Source of the DNA: an uncultured Flavobacteriaceae bacterium | Lineage (GTDB): Bacteria > Bacteroidota > Bacteroidia > Flavobacteriales > Flavobacteriaceae | Reading direction: 5' to 3' | Length of the DNA: 64,000 nucleotides | Assembly: GCA_947497145.1 (NCBI GenBank) | Contig: CANMFQ010000010.1 | Span: forward strand, 62,001 to 126,000 | Shown here: positions 7,907 through 16,921 of the stretch, piece after piece | Layout: each line of letters starts with the position of its first letter | Numbering within the stretch: the stretch's first letter is position 1 | Translations under genes and position numbers: made by a program | Notes under the pieces: generated by a model | The model's database searches: none | Seen by the model: only the letters and a program-made list of their open reading frames with translations | What the model was told of the DNA's origin: nothing

Positions 7907-8908
7907 TTACAGTTGTTGTATTCTAATTACGAATGGTGGTTGGAAGGTATTAAAACCAAATAAGGCACCAAACTGCGACTCACACATAAAGAGGTAGTCT
8001 ACACCTTCATTTTTAAGAAGCCATACACCTGAAGCATCATTAAGTCCTTCGGCTATAATACTTCCTGTTGCGGTTGTGGTATTCGAAAATTGCAACTTGT
8101 AAACGGTTCCAACATTTTGAGGATTTCCTGTATCATTGGAAGAATAATATAGGGTATTGGTATCCGAATCGAAACTAATTCCATCTGCATTAATTTGTTC
8201 TCCACTTAATCCGTTAATGGTTACTTGTTGCATAGTCCTTGGTTGCCCATTAGAAATTGGGATGTACCAAAAATTAAATCCTAAATAGGCATAAAAACCA
8301 CCTTGACCGTCATAAATAGTTCCGCCTACGTTACCATCAATAGTAGGGTCCCAATCTGAAGATGTAAACCAGCTTTCATTTATGGCTCCTGTTTGTGGAT
8401 TAACTTCAATAATACGAGGGTTGCCAAAATCTGTTACATAATATTTGCCATCAACAACCGATACGGTATGTCCAATAGTGGTATCAGGTAAGGTCCATTC
8501 GTTTAATTTAGCTCCTGTATTTTTGTTATAAGTTACCAGTTTGCTTGGGCCAGGAGCACCTCCTGTAAAGTCAGCATTACCGAGTAAGCTTAAAAGGATA
8601 TCACCATCTACCTTTAAGCCCCATCGCTGTGCAAAATCAGCTTCGCCAGCTACAAAAAGTTGGTCGGTGAGATTTGATGCAGATAAATCAATAGTTCTTA
8701 TGGTACTGTCTCCAAAACCACTTAAGTACACAATATTGTCACTAATAACAATGTCTTCAGGGTAAAATCCTTCTTGTGTGACGGTAAGGCTATCAGGAAC
8801 AGTAATTGAAGGTTGTGTGGGGGTAGTATTGGCATCATCATCATCACTGCACGAAGCTAAACTTAAAATAGCTGTGAATGCTAGGGCTAAATACGTTACT
8901 TTTTTCAT
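7907..8908 (-). CDS. surface-exposed beta-propeller lipoprotein
   Basis: Signal peptide MKKVTYLALAFTAILSLASC ends in lipobox LASC, followed by SDDDDA, the acidic surface-export pattern of Bacteroidota lipoproteins. The 300-residue mature part reads as a YncE/NHL-like propeller (YPEDIVISDNIVYLSGFGDS, GHTVSVVDGKYYVTDFGNPR, DGISFDSDTNTLYYSSND). It shares signal type and fold with the protein at 2796-4307, with limited visible sequence identity. Upstream on the minus strand CAGTTTTG gives a plausible -7 element. The ligand or enzymatic activity is unknown. Confidence 0.75.
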   Translation of the reverse strand: MKKVTYLALAFTAILSLASCSDDDDANTTPTQPSITVPDSLTVTQEGFYPEDIVISDNIVYLSGFGDSTIRTIDLSASNLTDQLFVAGEADFAQRWGLKVDGDILLSLLGNADFTGGAPGPSKLVTYNKNTGAKLNEWTLPDTTIGHTVSVVDGKYYVTDFGNPRIIEVNPQTGAINESWFTSSDWDPTIDGNVGGTIYDGQGGFYAYLGFNFWYIPISNGQPRTMQQVTINGLSGEQINADGISFDSDTNTLYYSSNDTGNPQNVGTVYKLQFSNTTTATGSIIAEGLNDASGVWLLKNEGVDYLFMCESQFGALFGFNTFQPPFVIRIQQL

Positions 8909-9005
8909 ATTCTAATTTTTGTTTAAAATTTATAGTGCAAAACTGCTTTAATCTTTAAATTAAACGCTTATAGAAATATGTGAAAAAAGTATAAAAATGG
9001 GAAAG

Positions 9006-9881
9006 TTAGATTATTTTAGCTCTAAACTCTTTTGGAGTTATGGAGGTTCGGGTCTTAAAATAATTATGAAAGTTGGTGGTTTCTTCAAATCCAGATTGGT
9101 AGGCAATCTCTTTAACCGAAAGCTGGGTATTTATGAGTAGTCGCTTTATTTGTTTAATGCATATTTCATCAATAAACTCCTTTGCCGATTTGTTAACGAT
9201 TTCTTTTGTAACGGTATTAAGGGTTTTTGTACTGATGCCCATCATCAAAGCATAGTCTTTTACCTTTGTTGTTTTAGTAACGTTGTTTTCTACTAATTGT
9301 TGAAATGTAATAAATTCAGCTAAATACTTGCGCTCAAAATCAAGATTTTCAGTACTTGCTTTCGCTCTAAATAATTTTGTTATTAAAATATGCAAAGTAC
9401 TTCTAATAATACTCACTGCGTGGTCGTCGGTATTATTAAAATATTCAATTTTTAATTGTTCGTATAGCGTTTTTATTTCTTCAAAATGTATTTTGCTTAG
9501 TTGTATTTTAGGACTTGCCAATGCTTCATTGAATAGTTGAAGCGTTTTTTGAGACTCTGATGTTTGAAGGTACCGCTCTAAAAAATCGTCGGTAAATACC
9601 AAAAGTGCACCTTTTAGGCTATCACTTTTATAAAACTTATGAATTTGATCTTTTCTAATCGTGAGTATTGTTCCTGCCTTACAGTCATAATTGATGAAGT
9701 CGATAGCGTGGCGTCCTTTTCCATTTTCAATAAGTAGGATAACATAAAATTCAACTTTATGAAATTCTTCTATGGAATGGTCTAATCCTTTGTGTTCATA
9801 TAGCTTTTCGAGAGGTACAATATCAAATTTCGCCTTATCTCTTTGGCTATTCTCAAATTTTATTTGCTTTATGTTTTCCAA
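9006..9881 (-). CDS. AraC-family transcriptional regulator
   Basis: N-terminal cupin-like sensing domain (FYVILLIENGKGRHAIDFIN, GTILTIRKDQIHKF) and a C-terminal pair of helix-turn-helix motifs (residues about 190-290: VKDYALMMGISTKTLNTVTK, then LSVKEIAYQSGFEETTNFHN and RTSITPKEFR). The YQSGFEExxxFxxxFK signature is typical of the family. The effector is probably a small molecule. Possible targets are the neighbouring lipoprotein (7907-8908, same strand downstream) or the photolyase operon upstream; neither can be decided from sequence. Confidence 0.9.
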   Translation of the reverse strand: MENIKQIKFENSQRDKAKFDIVPLEKLYEHKGLDHSIEEFHKVEFYVILLIENGKGRHAIDFINYDCKAGTILTIRKDQIHKFYKSDSLKGALLVFTDDFLERYLQTSESQKTLQLFNEALASPKIQLSKIHFEEIKTLYEQLKIEYFNNTDDHAVSIIRSTLHILITKLFRAKASTENLDFERKYLAEFITFQQLVENNVTKTTKVKDYALMMGISTKTLNTVTKEIVNKSAKEFIDEICIKQIKRLLINTQLSVKEIAYQSGFEETTNFHNYFKTRTSITPKEFRAKII

Positions 9882-10263
9882 TAAGGACTTACTTTTAGAG
9901 TATGAGGTATAGTTCTAATTTTTTTATTAGAATGCGGGTTTAAATATCCGAAATATATCTTAAAGTAATATCGTGTCAGTATAAATATAGGAGAAATCAC
10001 TATGGTTATCAAAAGATTCTTTACATCAATTTGTTTCTTTTTAGAATTACACTGATTGTTATTCTGAACGAAGTATATGAGAGGGAAGATGTGGTTGTTA
10101 AAAAGGGTGGTCATTTTAAGATAAGCTCTCTAGCAATTGAAAACTGTGGCAAAATAAACCAGCTAGAGACTGAATGTTGAGCGGTGTTTTTTCAAGTTGC
10201 ATATATTGTAGAGTCCTTCTTTAAAAGAGAAAGCGTTTCAAAAAATTAATCTATTAATTTCAT
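9882..10263. other. intergenic region upstream of AraC regulator
   Basis: Contains an 81-codon minus-strand ORF (9869-10114) with no recognisable domain, low-complexity N/K/I composition and an overlap with the regulator start. I regard it as spurious. The region probably carries the regulator's promoter and the 3' end of the photolyase operon. Confidence 0.4.
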
Positions 10264-10395
10264 TTAGGTCTTATTAGATCGACAACGTTTACTACAATAT
10301 TTTACATGATCCCAGTTCTTTTCCCATTTTTTACGCCAAGTAAACGGTCTATCGCAGGTAATACATATTTTTTGTGGTAGCTGTGCTTTTTTCAT
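10264..10395 (-). CDS. DUF2256 family zinc-finger-like small protein
   Basis: A 43-codon gene missed by the ORF track. The protein has Cys pairs CITC and YCSKRC framing the motif RPFTWRKKWEKNW, which is the DUF2256 signature. Its ATG (10395-10393) overlaps the stop codon of the cryptochrome/photolyase gene by one base (TAATG on the minus strand), so it is translationally coupled. Small DUF2256 proteins of this kind are commonly encoded beside photolyases. The four Cys suggest zinc binding; the molecular role is unknown. Confidence 0.9.
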   Translation of the reverse strand: MKKAQLPQKICITCDRPFTWRKKWEKNWDHVKYCSKRCRSNKT

Positions 10396-11852
10396 TATCT
10401 GTTGTTTACGTGTGTTGCTAAAATGCTATTGTTTTCGGCAGTAACTGCTGGGTGATTTTTATGACCCCAAATTTTGTCTCTAGCTAGCTTAGCGCTTGTT
10501 TTTAAATCAACTATTGGCAACGGATAATCAACACCAATAGTAAGCCCACAAAACGTTTGTTCCATAATACTCATTGTCCAAGGTTCATGAATATAAGCTT
10601 CTGGTACTTGTTTTAATTCTGGAACCCATTTTTTTATAAATATCCCTTTAGGATCGTGTTCTTCTGAATTTTTTACTGGATTATATAGGCGTACGGTATT
10701 AATTCCTGTGGTTCCGGCTTGCATTTGAAATTGTGGATAATGAATTCCTGGTTCATAGTCTAAAAATTGTTTTGCCAAGTGGTATACACCATCTCTCCAA
10801 TCTTGATCGAGATTCAAAGTAAAAAAAGAAACTACCATAGCACGCATTCTAAAATTAATCCATCCTGTGTGTGCCACGGCACGCATACAGGCATCTATTA
10901 ACGGATAGCCTGTTTGTCCTGTTTTCCAAGCTGTAATGAATTTTTCATTCTTTACATGCTCTAGTAGCTCATAGCCACTGTTTATGCAAAGGGTTTCATA
11001 AGTGCATGCTACTTCAAATTTTTGAATAAAATGACAATGCCAATGTAAGCGGGTTAACATACCAGAAAAGGCGCTGTTATTTGCTGTTCCGTTAGGATGT
11101 GTTCCAACAAATTGAAACACTTGTTTAATGCTGATGTTTCCCCAAGCCAGGTATGGCGATAATCGACTACAAGCCAATCTACTTTCTGTAGGTTTAGAAA
11201 TATGTTTATGATAATTAAATCCTCTTTTTTGAGTGAACGACCTAAGATAACGCCACGCATTTTCTTCTCCTGCAGGTTGATAGTATTTTGGGTAATGCGC
11301 TAATTTAGAAACTAATTCTGGAGGTAATTTATACGAATGCTCGAACACTTGTAATGTTGAAACCGAATACTTATTATTTATAATTGGTTTATGCATGGTG
11401 TCATGCCATTTTTTACTCCAATTCGTTCTATCTTTAATACCCCTTATAATGCCATCACGCTGACTTTCTTCCCAAGTAATCGTATTATCATCACAAAACT
11501 GTTTTACTTTTTTATCGCGTTGCCAAGTCGTTTGTGTTCCGCTTTCTTGATAACTAAAAAGCTGTTTAATCGTATATTTCTTGTGAATAACTTTAAATAT
11601 ATCAATGGCGTTGCCATAAAAGACTTCTACAGAACGATTATATTTTTTTAAGCTGCTATTAAGTGATTCTATTGCATGATAAACAAATTGTAAATGCCTG
11701 AGGCTAGTATCTGGATATTGAATCAAACTAGGTTCAAAAAGGTAAATAATGATGTAAGGTATCCCTGCTTGTTCTGCTTTATGCAAAGGCTCGTGATCTT
11801 GAAGTCTCAAATCGCGTTTTAACCAAACTATATTTATGTGTTTTGTATTCAA
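10395..11852 (-). CDS. cryptochrome/photolyase family flavoprotein
   Basis: Full two-domain architecture: an N-terminal alpha/beta antenna domain ([33 protein letters not shown]) and a C-terminal FAD-binding domain ([78 protein letters not shown]). At 485 aa it matches photolyase length. The family either repairs UV pyrimidine photoproducts or signals blue light; the visible residues do not separate CPD from (6-4) or sensory function. The start overlaps the upstream gene's stop by four bases. Confidence 0.88.
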   Translation of the reverse strand: MNTKHINIVWLKRDLRLQDHEPLHKAEQAGIPYIIIYLFEPSLIQYPDTSLRHLQFVYHAIESLNSSLKKYNRSVEVFYGNAIDIFKVIHKKYTIKQLFSYQESGTQTTWQRDKKVKQFCDDNTITWEESQRDGIIRGIKDRTNWSKKWHDTMHKPIINNKYSVSTLQVFEHSYKLPPELVSKLAHYPKYYQPAGEENAWRYLRSFTQKRGFNYHKHISKPTESRLACSRLSPYLAWGNISIKQVFQFVGTHPNGTANNSAFSGMLTRLHWHCHFIQKFEVACTYETLCINSGYELLEHVKNEKFITAWKTGQTGYPLIDACMRAVAHTGWINFRMRAMVVSFFTLNLDQDWRDGVYHLAKQFLDYEPGIHYPQFQMQAGTTGINTVRLYNPVKNSEEHDPKGIFIKKWVPELKQVPEAYIHEPWTMSIMEQTFCGLTIGVDYPLPIVDLKTSAKLARDKIWGHKNHPAVTAENNSILATHVNNR

Positions 11853-12964
11853 AATAAGATTTCCTTTTTACATTTTTTCCAAAAAGCAAAGAAAGAAGGG
11901 TAGTAGCCTTTTACAGAAAACATCCAATCTCTTTCTATTTTAATACCTTGATAGTGTTTGCTTAAAGGATGTTCTTTATAATAAATAGCATTAAAATTAT
12001 AGGTAGTAGTGAGTTCATTAAATTCACCAACATAGATCTGAATATCTTTTATGTTTTTAGACAGTTCCATTATAAAATTAATGGTGTTTTGCGAAACAGG
12101 GTACGTTTCGAAATGTGAAGGTTCTAATAAGAGTATACGATTTGCAATCATGTCGTTCATCCAAAGCGGATCTAGATTATAACTTGTATAAACTAGTGTT
12201 GGGAGTTGTTCATTTATAGTTAAGGGTTTCGCTTTGGGAAGTGGTGTTTTTAATGTTAATTGTTCTGTAGGTAATAAAACCGATGGTACAGCTAAATTTT
12301 GAAAATCATCATACGATACATCTAAAAAAGTATCTGTTTGATTACTGTAACAAAAATTATTAATATTTTCCTGATTGGCATAATACTTCTTATTACTATT
12401 TGTTCCTGCAACCCATTGCCAACTTAATGCATTGCTAGCCCAATCGGCATCTAATAAATGATAATACATCCATTTTGCAGGTTGCTGCCAATGGTTTTGT
12501 CCTATATTACAGGCAATAGAAGCGATATACATTCTTACATGATTATGCAGATAACCTGATTTGTAAAACGCTTTAATATGATCATCTATAACATGAATTC
12601 CAGTATTAGCATTCACGATATTCTTCGATATTCCGTTAGTTATAATTGGCGTTTGCCTGTGTTTTAAATCTTGGTCTATGGCATCACCTTTAGCAATCCA
12701 AATTTGTTGCCAATAATCTCTCCAAGCTAATTCTTGAATGAATTTTAATATGGCACTCGAATCAAACCCTCGTTTTATTAATTCTTGATAAACAAATTGG
12801 GTAGAAATAACACCACGGGAAATATAAGGCGATAAATAACTAACAGCTCCATCGCTATAGTTTCTTGTTTTGCTGTACGCAATAGGATCAATTTTTGCTA
12901 TTCTATTTCGAATAGCATCATATGCTGTAGGGAAATTTAGTGTAGTATGAATAGGGGTTTGCAT
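11849..12964 (-). CDS. photolyase-related protein with FAD-binding domain first and Rossmann-like tail
   Basis: The protein starts directly with the photolyase FAD-binding region ([78 protein letters not shown]). The usual N-terminal antenna domain is absent. About 130 residues follow (from residue 240) that look like an alpha/beta domain: [49 protein letters not shown]. The order appears circularly permuted relative to normal photolyases. It is the first gene of a coupled operon with a conventional cryptochrome/photolyase and DUF2256. Function is unproven: light sensing or an accessory to repair. Confidence 0.8.
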   Translation of the reverse strand: MQTPIHTTLNFPTAYDAIRNRIAKIDPIAYSKTRNYSDGAVSYLSPYISRGVISTQFVYQELIKRGFDSSAILKFIQELAWRDYWQQIWIAKGDAIDQDLKHRQTPIITNGISKNIVNANTGIHVIDDHIKAFYKSGYLHNHVRMYIASIACNIGQNHWQQPAKWMYYHLLDADWASNALSWQWVAGTNSNKKYYANQENINNFCYSNQTDTFLDVSYDDFQNLAVPSVLLPTEQLTLKTPLPKAKPLTINEQLPTLVYTSYNLDPLWMNDMIANRILLLEPSHFETYPVSQNTINFIMELSKNIKDIQIYVGEFNELTTTYNFNAIYYKEHPLSKHYQGIKIERDWMFSVKGYYPSFFAFWKKCKKEILF

Positions 12965-13430
12965 AGGCGAGTCTATGAATATTTTTTGTTAGGAATATCG
13001 TAAAGATACATAATGTTTAATGTTTTACTCAAAATAGTAAACAAAAATAACATCCTGTTGTTTATTGCCCTTACAGATTTAGGTATGCCTATCTGTATTT
13101 AAATACCCTATTTTGTTTGAAACTAGTATGTTATAAGGTAGGGTAGGAGTGCTAAGGAAGAGAAGAGCAATATGTACAGAACAGTATTCTTCATTTTTTT
13201 AATTGACTACTTACAAAACCTAATGGAATTCTTATCATTATTTTCTATATTTATATACCTCAAATAATTTCCACCTACCTATTGTTTTTCCCCTATGCAA
13301 AATACACACTAACAGGTATGTTTTGTCATACAGTTAAGGTATAGCTTTGATGAAGTATCGTATTCAAAATTCTCTTGACTGATTATGATTAGTTCAAAAG
13401 GAAACAGTTTAACCAATAAAATGAACCAAA
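12965..13430. other. divergent intergenic region
   Basis: A 466-bp AT-rich region between the photolyase operon (minus) and a small membrane protein (plus). On the minus strand, TTTG followed 21 nt later by TATCTTTA (one mismatch to TAnnTTTG) is a plausible promoter for the photolyase operon. No ORF or RNA was recognised. Confidence 0.4.
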
Positions 13431-13775
13431 ATGGATTTTTTAACTTATGCTATCATAGGCGGATTAATACCTGATATTATTCGAATAATTAAAAACAGAT
13501 ATGGGGCATTACCCGATTATTTAAAAAACCTTAATTTTTATATCGGCCTTGTTTTAATGGTTGGTCTTGGTGTTTTTGCGGTATACCTAAAACAACCAGC
13601 AGATAAAATAGAAGCGATTGCCATTGCTTTTTCAGCACCCCAAGTTGTGAGTAGTCTCTTAGGTAATAAGCTTAAAACACCTAATCACGATGCGAATGAA
13701 CAAGTGAGTTTCATGGAACTTAAAGAAAATAAAGTTTCAGGTGGTGTGGTATCGTTTCTAAGAAATTGGTGGTAA
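13431..13775 (+). CDS. small membrane protein of unknown family
   Basis: A 114-aa protein with two hydrophobic stretches (FLTYAIIGGLIPDIIRII and FYIGLVLMVGLGVFAVYL), then a weaker one around AIAIAFSAPQVVSSLLG, and a hydrophilic tail. The size and topology recall holin-like or phage small membrane proteins, but no family was recognised. It lies 36 bp before a co-directional secreted-protein gene and 1.7 kb before a metalloprotease gene, so it may belong to that set. Confidence 0.55.
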   Translation: MDFLTYAIIGGLIPDIIRIIKNRYGALPDYLKNLNFYIGLVLMVGLGVFAVYLKQPADKIEAIAIAFSAPQVVSSLLGNKLKTPNHDANEQVSFMELKENKVSGGVVSFLRNWW

Positions 13776-13811
13776 TTATTTAACTATTTTTTCAATTAAA
13801 ACTCATTACGA

Positions 13812-15521
13812 ATGCGCTATACTTTAAAAATTTATATCAGCCTAGTGCTCTGTTTTTGCTGCTATTCACTTAGTGCTCAAGATTCAATCAGTAAAAATAG
13901 CTCGCAATCACTATTGACTGATACCTATGCGCTTACCTATATTTTAAATAATGAATTTTCAAAAACAATTACTGGGGCTTCTCTTGGAAGTTTGGGTAAT
14001 TATGCCTCAGTTAGTACAGTTGATAATACCTTAAAAGCAGGAATTAATATTGTAAAAGATGCTAGTATTATCGGAATTGATATCGCTGGCGGGGCAACAG
14101 ATGGTATTGCGAATATTATTACAAACAGCAAAATAAATAGTAATGTGAACCTAGGTCTTCATTACCATAGGCTGTTTAAGAGTTCAGAGATTGCCGCCTA
14201 TGTTACTGATATTGATAAAATTAATGAAAAATCAACGGCCATTCGACAAAAATATGAGACCGACAAAATTAAGGCAGAAAATTTTTTAATCACTTCAAAA
14301 AAAACATTGGCTGATAAAGAAAATGCCTTAAAACTAATAAAGGCCAAAATAGCAAAACGACTAACTCCTGATCAAGTTAAGCTTACAAGCCTGACTAAAC
14401 AATTGCAGTTGGTAACAAATGAAATAGCACTCCTTGCAGCTAAAAAGGATTTTTTTAGTAACAAAGCCAATCAAGATGCACTTATTTTAAAAGCAAAAAA
14501 TAAAAAAGATGACCCAAATAATGAAGACCCTTTTAAATCAAAAGTATTTTTAGTTGAAAAACTCAAAATTGAGTCTTTAGGATATCAATACGATACCGAA
14601 ATTACAGCTAAGAAAAAGGAGCTTGCGCTACTCTCGGCTGAAATTGAAAGCTATAAAGCCGATCCCGAAAAAATAAACGAATTAAAAGCACAACAACAAG
14701 TGCTTGAAAATACTATTAAAAATTTGAAGGCACAACGCGCTAATTATCCTGCAAAACTTACGCAAGTATTGGTACAGCTCGCTAATAAACGTGATGCAGA
14801 TTTGAAAAAAAATAAGCAAGAAATAAAACATATCAAGCCTACCGATATTAATTATGCGTGGTCAAGTATTGGTGTTCAGTTGAGCTATCAATCTATTAAT
14901 CTTTTTGATGCGCTAAGACCCATTGAAAACCAGTTTTATGTGGTCAATGACTTAGTACCAAAGTTCTATATTAGTTATTCGGGTTATTTAAACAAACCAC
15001 TATTTTCTGGTAACAAAAGGCGAACAACTACAACTGCTACTAAGGAAGATGGAGATATCTTAAAATCAGCCATAGTAAAGCATATACGCTTTTACTCCTT
15101 TGGAGTTAATGGCACCTATGGAAATAACAGTTCGAGTTTAGAACTCGTTGAAATTAAAGATACCGAAACCGTTACATCAGGTCGTGAAATAATCAGATCA
15201 AAAAAGGCTTATGTAGGTGAATTTGTAAAAGAAGCCTTATCAGGTCAGCTTTTTGGCGAATATTATCAATTTGCAGGTAACAAAAACAACGTAGGATTTC
15301 ATTTAAAAGGTACGATTGATTTTGGTTCGTTCGCTCCTGTCACATCGGTTAGGGCAGGAGTAATAGTACCATTTACAGATACTAAAGATCAAAAATCAAA
15401 TCTGAATTTAGAATTCTTTTTTGGTTTAAATGATATTTTTAAAACGACTACAGCAACTACTTTACTTGGTAGAAATGTAGTAGGCGTACAAGCAACATTA
15501 CCCTTAAATTTTAAAATATAA
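13812..15521 (+). CDS. secreted coiled-coil protein of unknown family
   Basis: Signal peptide MRYTLKIYISLVLCFCCYSLSAQ, a Gly/Ala/Ile-rich segment (SIIGIDIAGGATDGIANIIT), then about 200 residues (130-330) of Lys/Glu/Leu heptad-like coiled coil (DKIKAENFLITSKKTLADKE, ELKAQQQVLENTIKNLKAQR). The C-terminal third has alternating beta-strand character (YSFGVNGTYGN, VGFHLKGTIDFGSFAPVTSV, GVQATLPLNFKI), consistent with an outer-membrane or secreted beta domain. Not recognised. The gene is 4 bp upstream of the metalloprotease gene, so the two are probably cotranscribed. Confidence 0.65.
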   Translation: MRYTLKIYISLVLCFCCYSLSAQDSISKNSSQSLLTDTYALTYILNNEFSKTITGASLGSLGNYASVSTVDNTLKAGINIVKDASIIGIDIAGGATDGIANIITNSKINSNVNLGLHYHRLFKSSEIAAYVTDIDKINEKSTAIRQKYETDKIKAENFLITSKKTLADKENALKLIKAKIAKRLTPDQVKLTSLTKQLQLVTNEIALLAAKKDFFSNKANQDALILKAKNKKDDPNNEDPFKSKVFLVEKLKIESLGYQYDTEITAKKKELALLSAEIESYKADPEKINELKAQQQVLENTIKNLKAQRANYPAKLTQVLVQLANKRDADLKKNKQEIKHIKPTDINYAWSSIGVQLSYQSINLFDALRPIENQFYVVNDLVPKFYISYSGYLNKPLFSGNKRRTTTTATKEDGDILKSAIVKHIRFYSFGVNGTYGNNSSSLELVEIKDTETVTSGREIIRSKKAYVGEFVKEALSGQLFGEYYQFAGNKNNVGFHLKGTIDFGSFAPVTSVRAGVIVPFTDTKDQKSNLNLEFFFGLNDIFKTTTATTLLGRNVVGVQATLPLNFKI

Positions 15522-15525
15522 GTAT

Positions 15526-16506
15526 ATGATATATTATTATGCGTTTTGCGATATTCATGGCAAAGTAGGAGAAGAGTACGGTGAAAACATTCCAAATGCA
15601 AAAAATCATGCATGGGAAGACTGTAGCAAACATAAAACTAATGGCGCTGGTTGTAGTGGTCAAGTAAGACCTAAGGTAGCGTCAAGAACAGTATTGCCTA
15701 ATGGTAAGAAACGGTATAAATATTCCTTATTAAAGGAAGCTGATAATCCGAACAATACAACAAGTAAATCAACTGCATTTGCAGCACGAAAACAAGAGAA
15801 TGTTTTTAAGCCTGCCAACACAGATTTGCATTTATATGGTAACTCCAAAGTATGTTTAACAGATTCCAAAGGCTATGCCATGCCCAAAAATATGAGTCCG
15901 GCAGAAATCGTTTTAGATGCCTCTGAAGGATTCATTCCCCTTTGGGCCGAAAACGTAAATTTAAGATGGCGTTTCAATCGAAATTCCTTGCTATATTTTG
16001 AAAACCCTCAATTGGCCAAAGATGCGATAAGAGAATTGTTTAGCGAAGCTATTTTAAAATGGGATTATGCAGCGCCTATAAAATTTAGCGAGCGAGAAGA
16101 TGCTTGGGATTTTGAAATATCAGTCAGGCATTCAGATAATTGTAGCAGTTATGGATGTACACTGGCCAGTGCTTTTTTTCCTGACGCCGGTCGCCATGAA
16201 CTAGTCATTTACCCTAAAATGTTTACCCAAAGTAGAAAAGAACAAGTAGATACGTTAATACACGAAATTGGACATATATTTGGTTTAAGACACTTTTTTG
16301 CAGATATCGAAGAAAGGGAATGGCCTAGTGAGATATACGGTAAACACAACCCTTTTAGTATTATGAACTACGGTAACAAATCAGAACTCACAGAAGATGA
16401 CAAATCAGATTTAAGTGAATTATACAAAAAGGTATGGAATGGCGAGCTAAAAAATATTAACGGCACGCCAATAGTATTGGTAAAACCTTACCATCAATTA
16501 GCATGA
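15526..16506 (+). CDS. matrixin-like zinc metalloprotease (metzincin)
   Basis: The C-terminal half carries the complete metzincin motif HEIGHIFGLRH (zinc His near 246, 250 and 256, catalytic Glu near 247) and a Met-turn (SIMNYG) about 25 residues later, as in matrixins (M10). The N-terminal 120 residues contain several Cys (YYAFCDIHGKVGEEYG, EDCSKHKTNGAGCSGQV) and do not resemble a normal signal peptide or propeptide. Export could therefore depend on the neighbours or on a non-classical route. Substrate unknown. It follows the coiled-coil gene by 4 bp. Confidence 0.8.
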   Translation: MIYYYAFCDIHGKVGEEYGENIPNAKNHAWEDCSKHKTNGAGCSGQVRPKVASRTVLPNGKKRYKYSLLKEADNPNNTTSKSTAFAARKQENVFKPANTDLHLYGNSKVCLTDSKGYAMPKNMSPAEIVLDASEGFIPLWAENVNLRWRFNRNSLLYFENPQLAKDAIRELFSEAILKWDYAAPIKFSEREDAWDFEISVRHSDNCSSYGCTLASAFFPDAGRHELVIYPKMFTQSRKEQVDTLIHEIGHIFGLRHFFADIEEREWPSEIYGKHNPFSIMNYGNKSELTEDDKSDLSELYKKVWNGELKNINGTPIVLVKPYHQLA

Positions 16507-16921
16507 GTATGCAAGTTTAGCTTTAATTAGGCTATACAAAGTAAGGTTGGCGCATTTTTCTTTTATGAGAACTGGTTCGCTGGCCAAGCGATTACGCGCT
16601 ACATTGATTCATCCCTTGCTAAACATGCGCTTTAAAAAGCTAATGAAACAGCTAGTAACTGATCGATGCTGTTAGCTATCAGTAGTGAACGGGTAGTATG
16701 TGTGGCATAGTATATTGCAGGTGATTATATTTTTATAAGGCGTTTTTGTAATTGATTACTTGTTAGTTTTTTATATATTTAAGCTCCTCAATTATACTAC
16801 TTGCTATCTTATTTAGTTCCCCCAATACATAGCTAAAAAACACCCGTTGTTAGGTGTTTTACGGCCCTTTGTTTCTATTAAATCTTATGCCATTTGATTT
16901 AACCCAAATAATTAATAATAC
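16507..16921. other. intergenic region with hairpin
   Basis: Region between the metalloprotease and the patatin-like gene. AAAACACC (16837-16844) pairs with GGTGTTTT (16853-16860), a possible terminator lacking a long T-run. A short ATG frame at 16565 (about 36 codons) has no recognisable features. Confidence 0.45.

Noticed and set aside
9869-10114. 81-aa minus-strand ORF upstream of the AraC regulator
   Set aside because: Low-complexity composition, overlap with the regulator start and no recognisable motif.
16565-16675. Short ATG frame of about 36 codons (MRTGSLAKRLRATL...)
   Set aside because: No motif or downstream signal; slightly higher GC alone is not enough.
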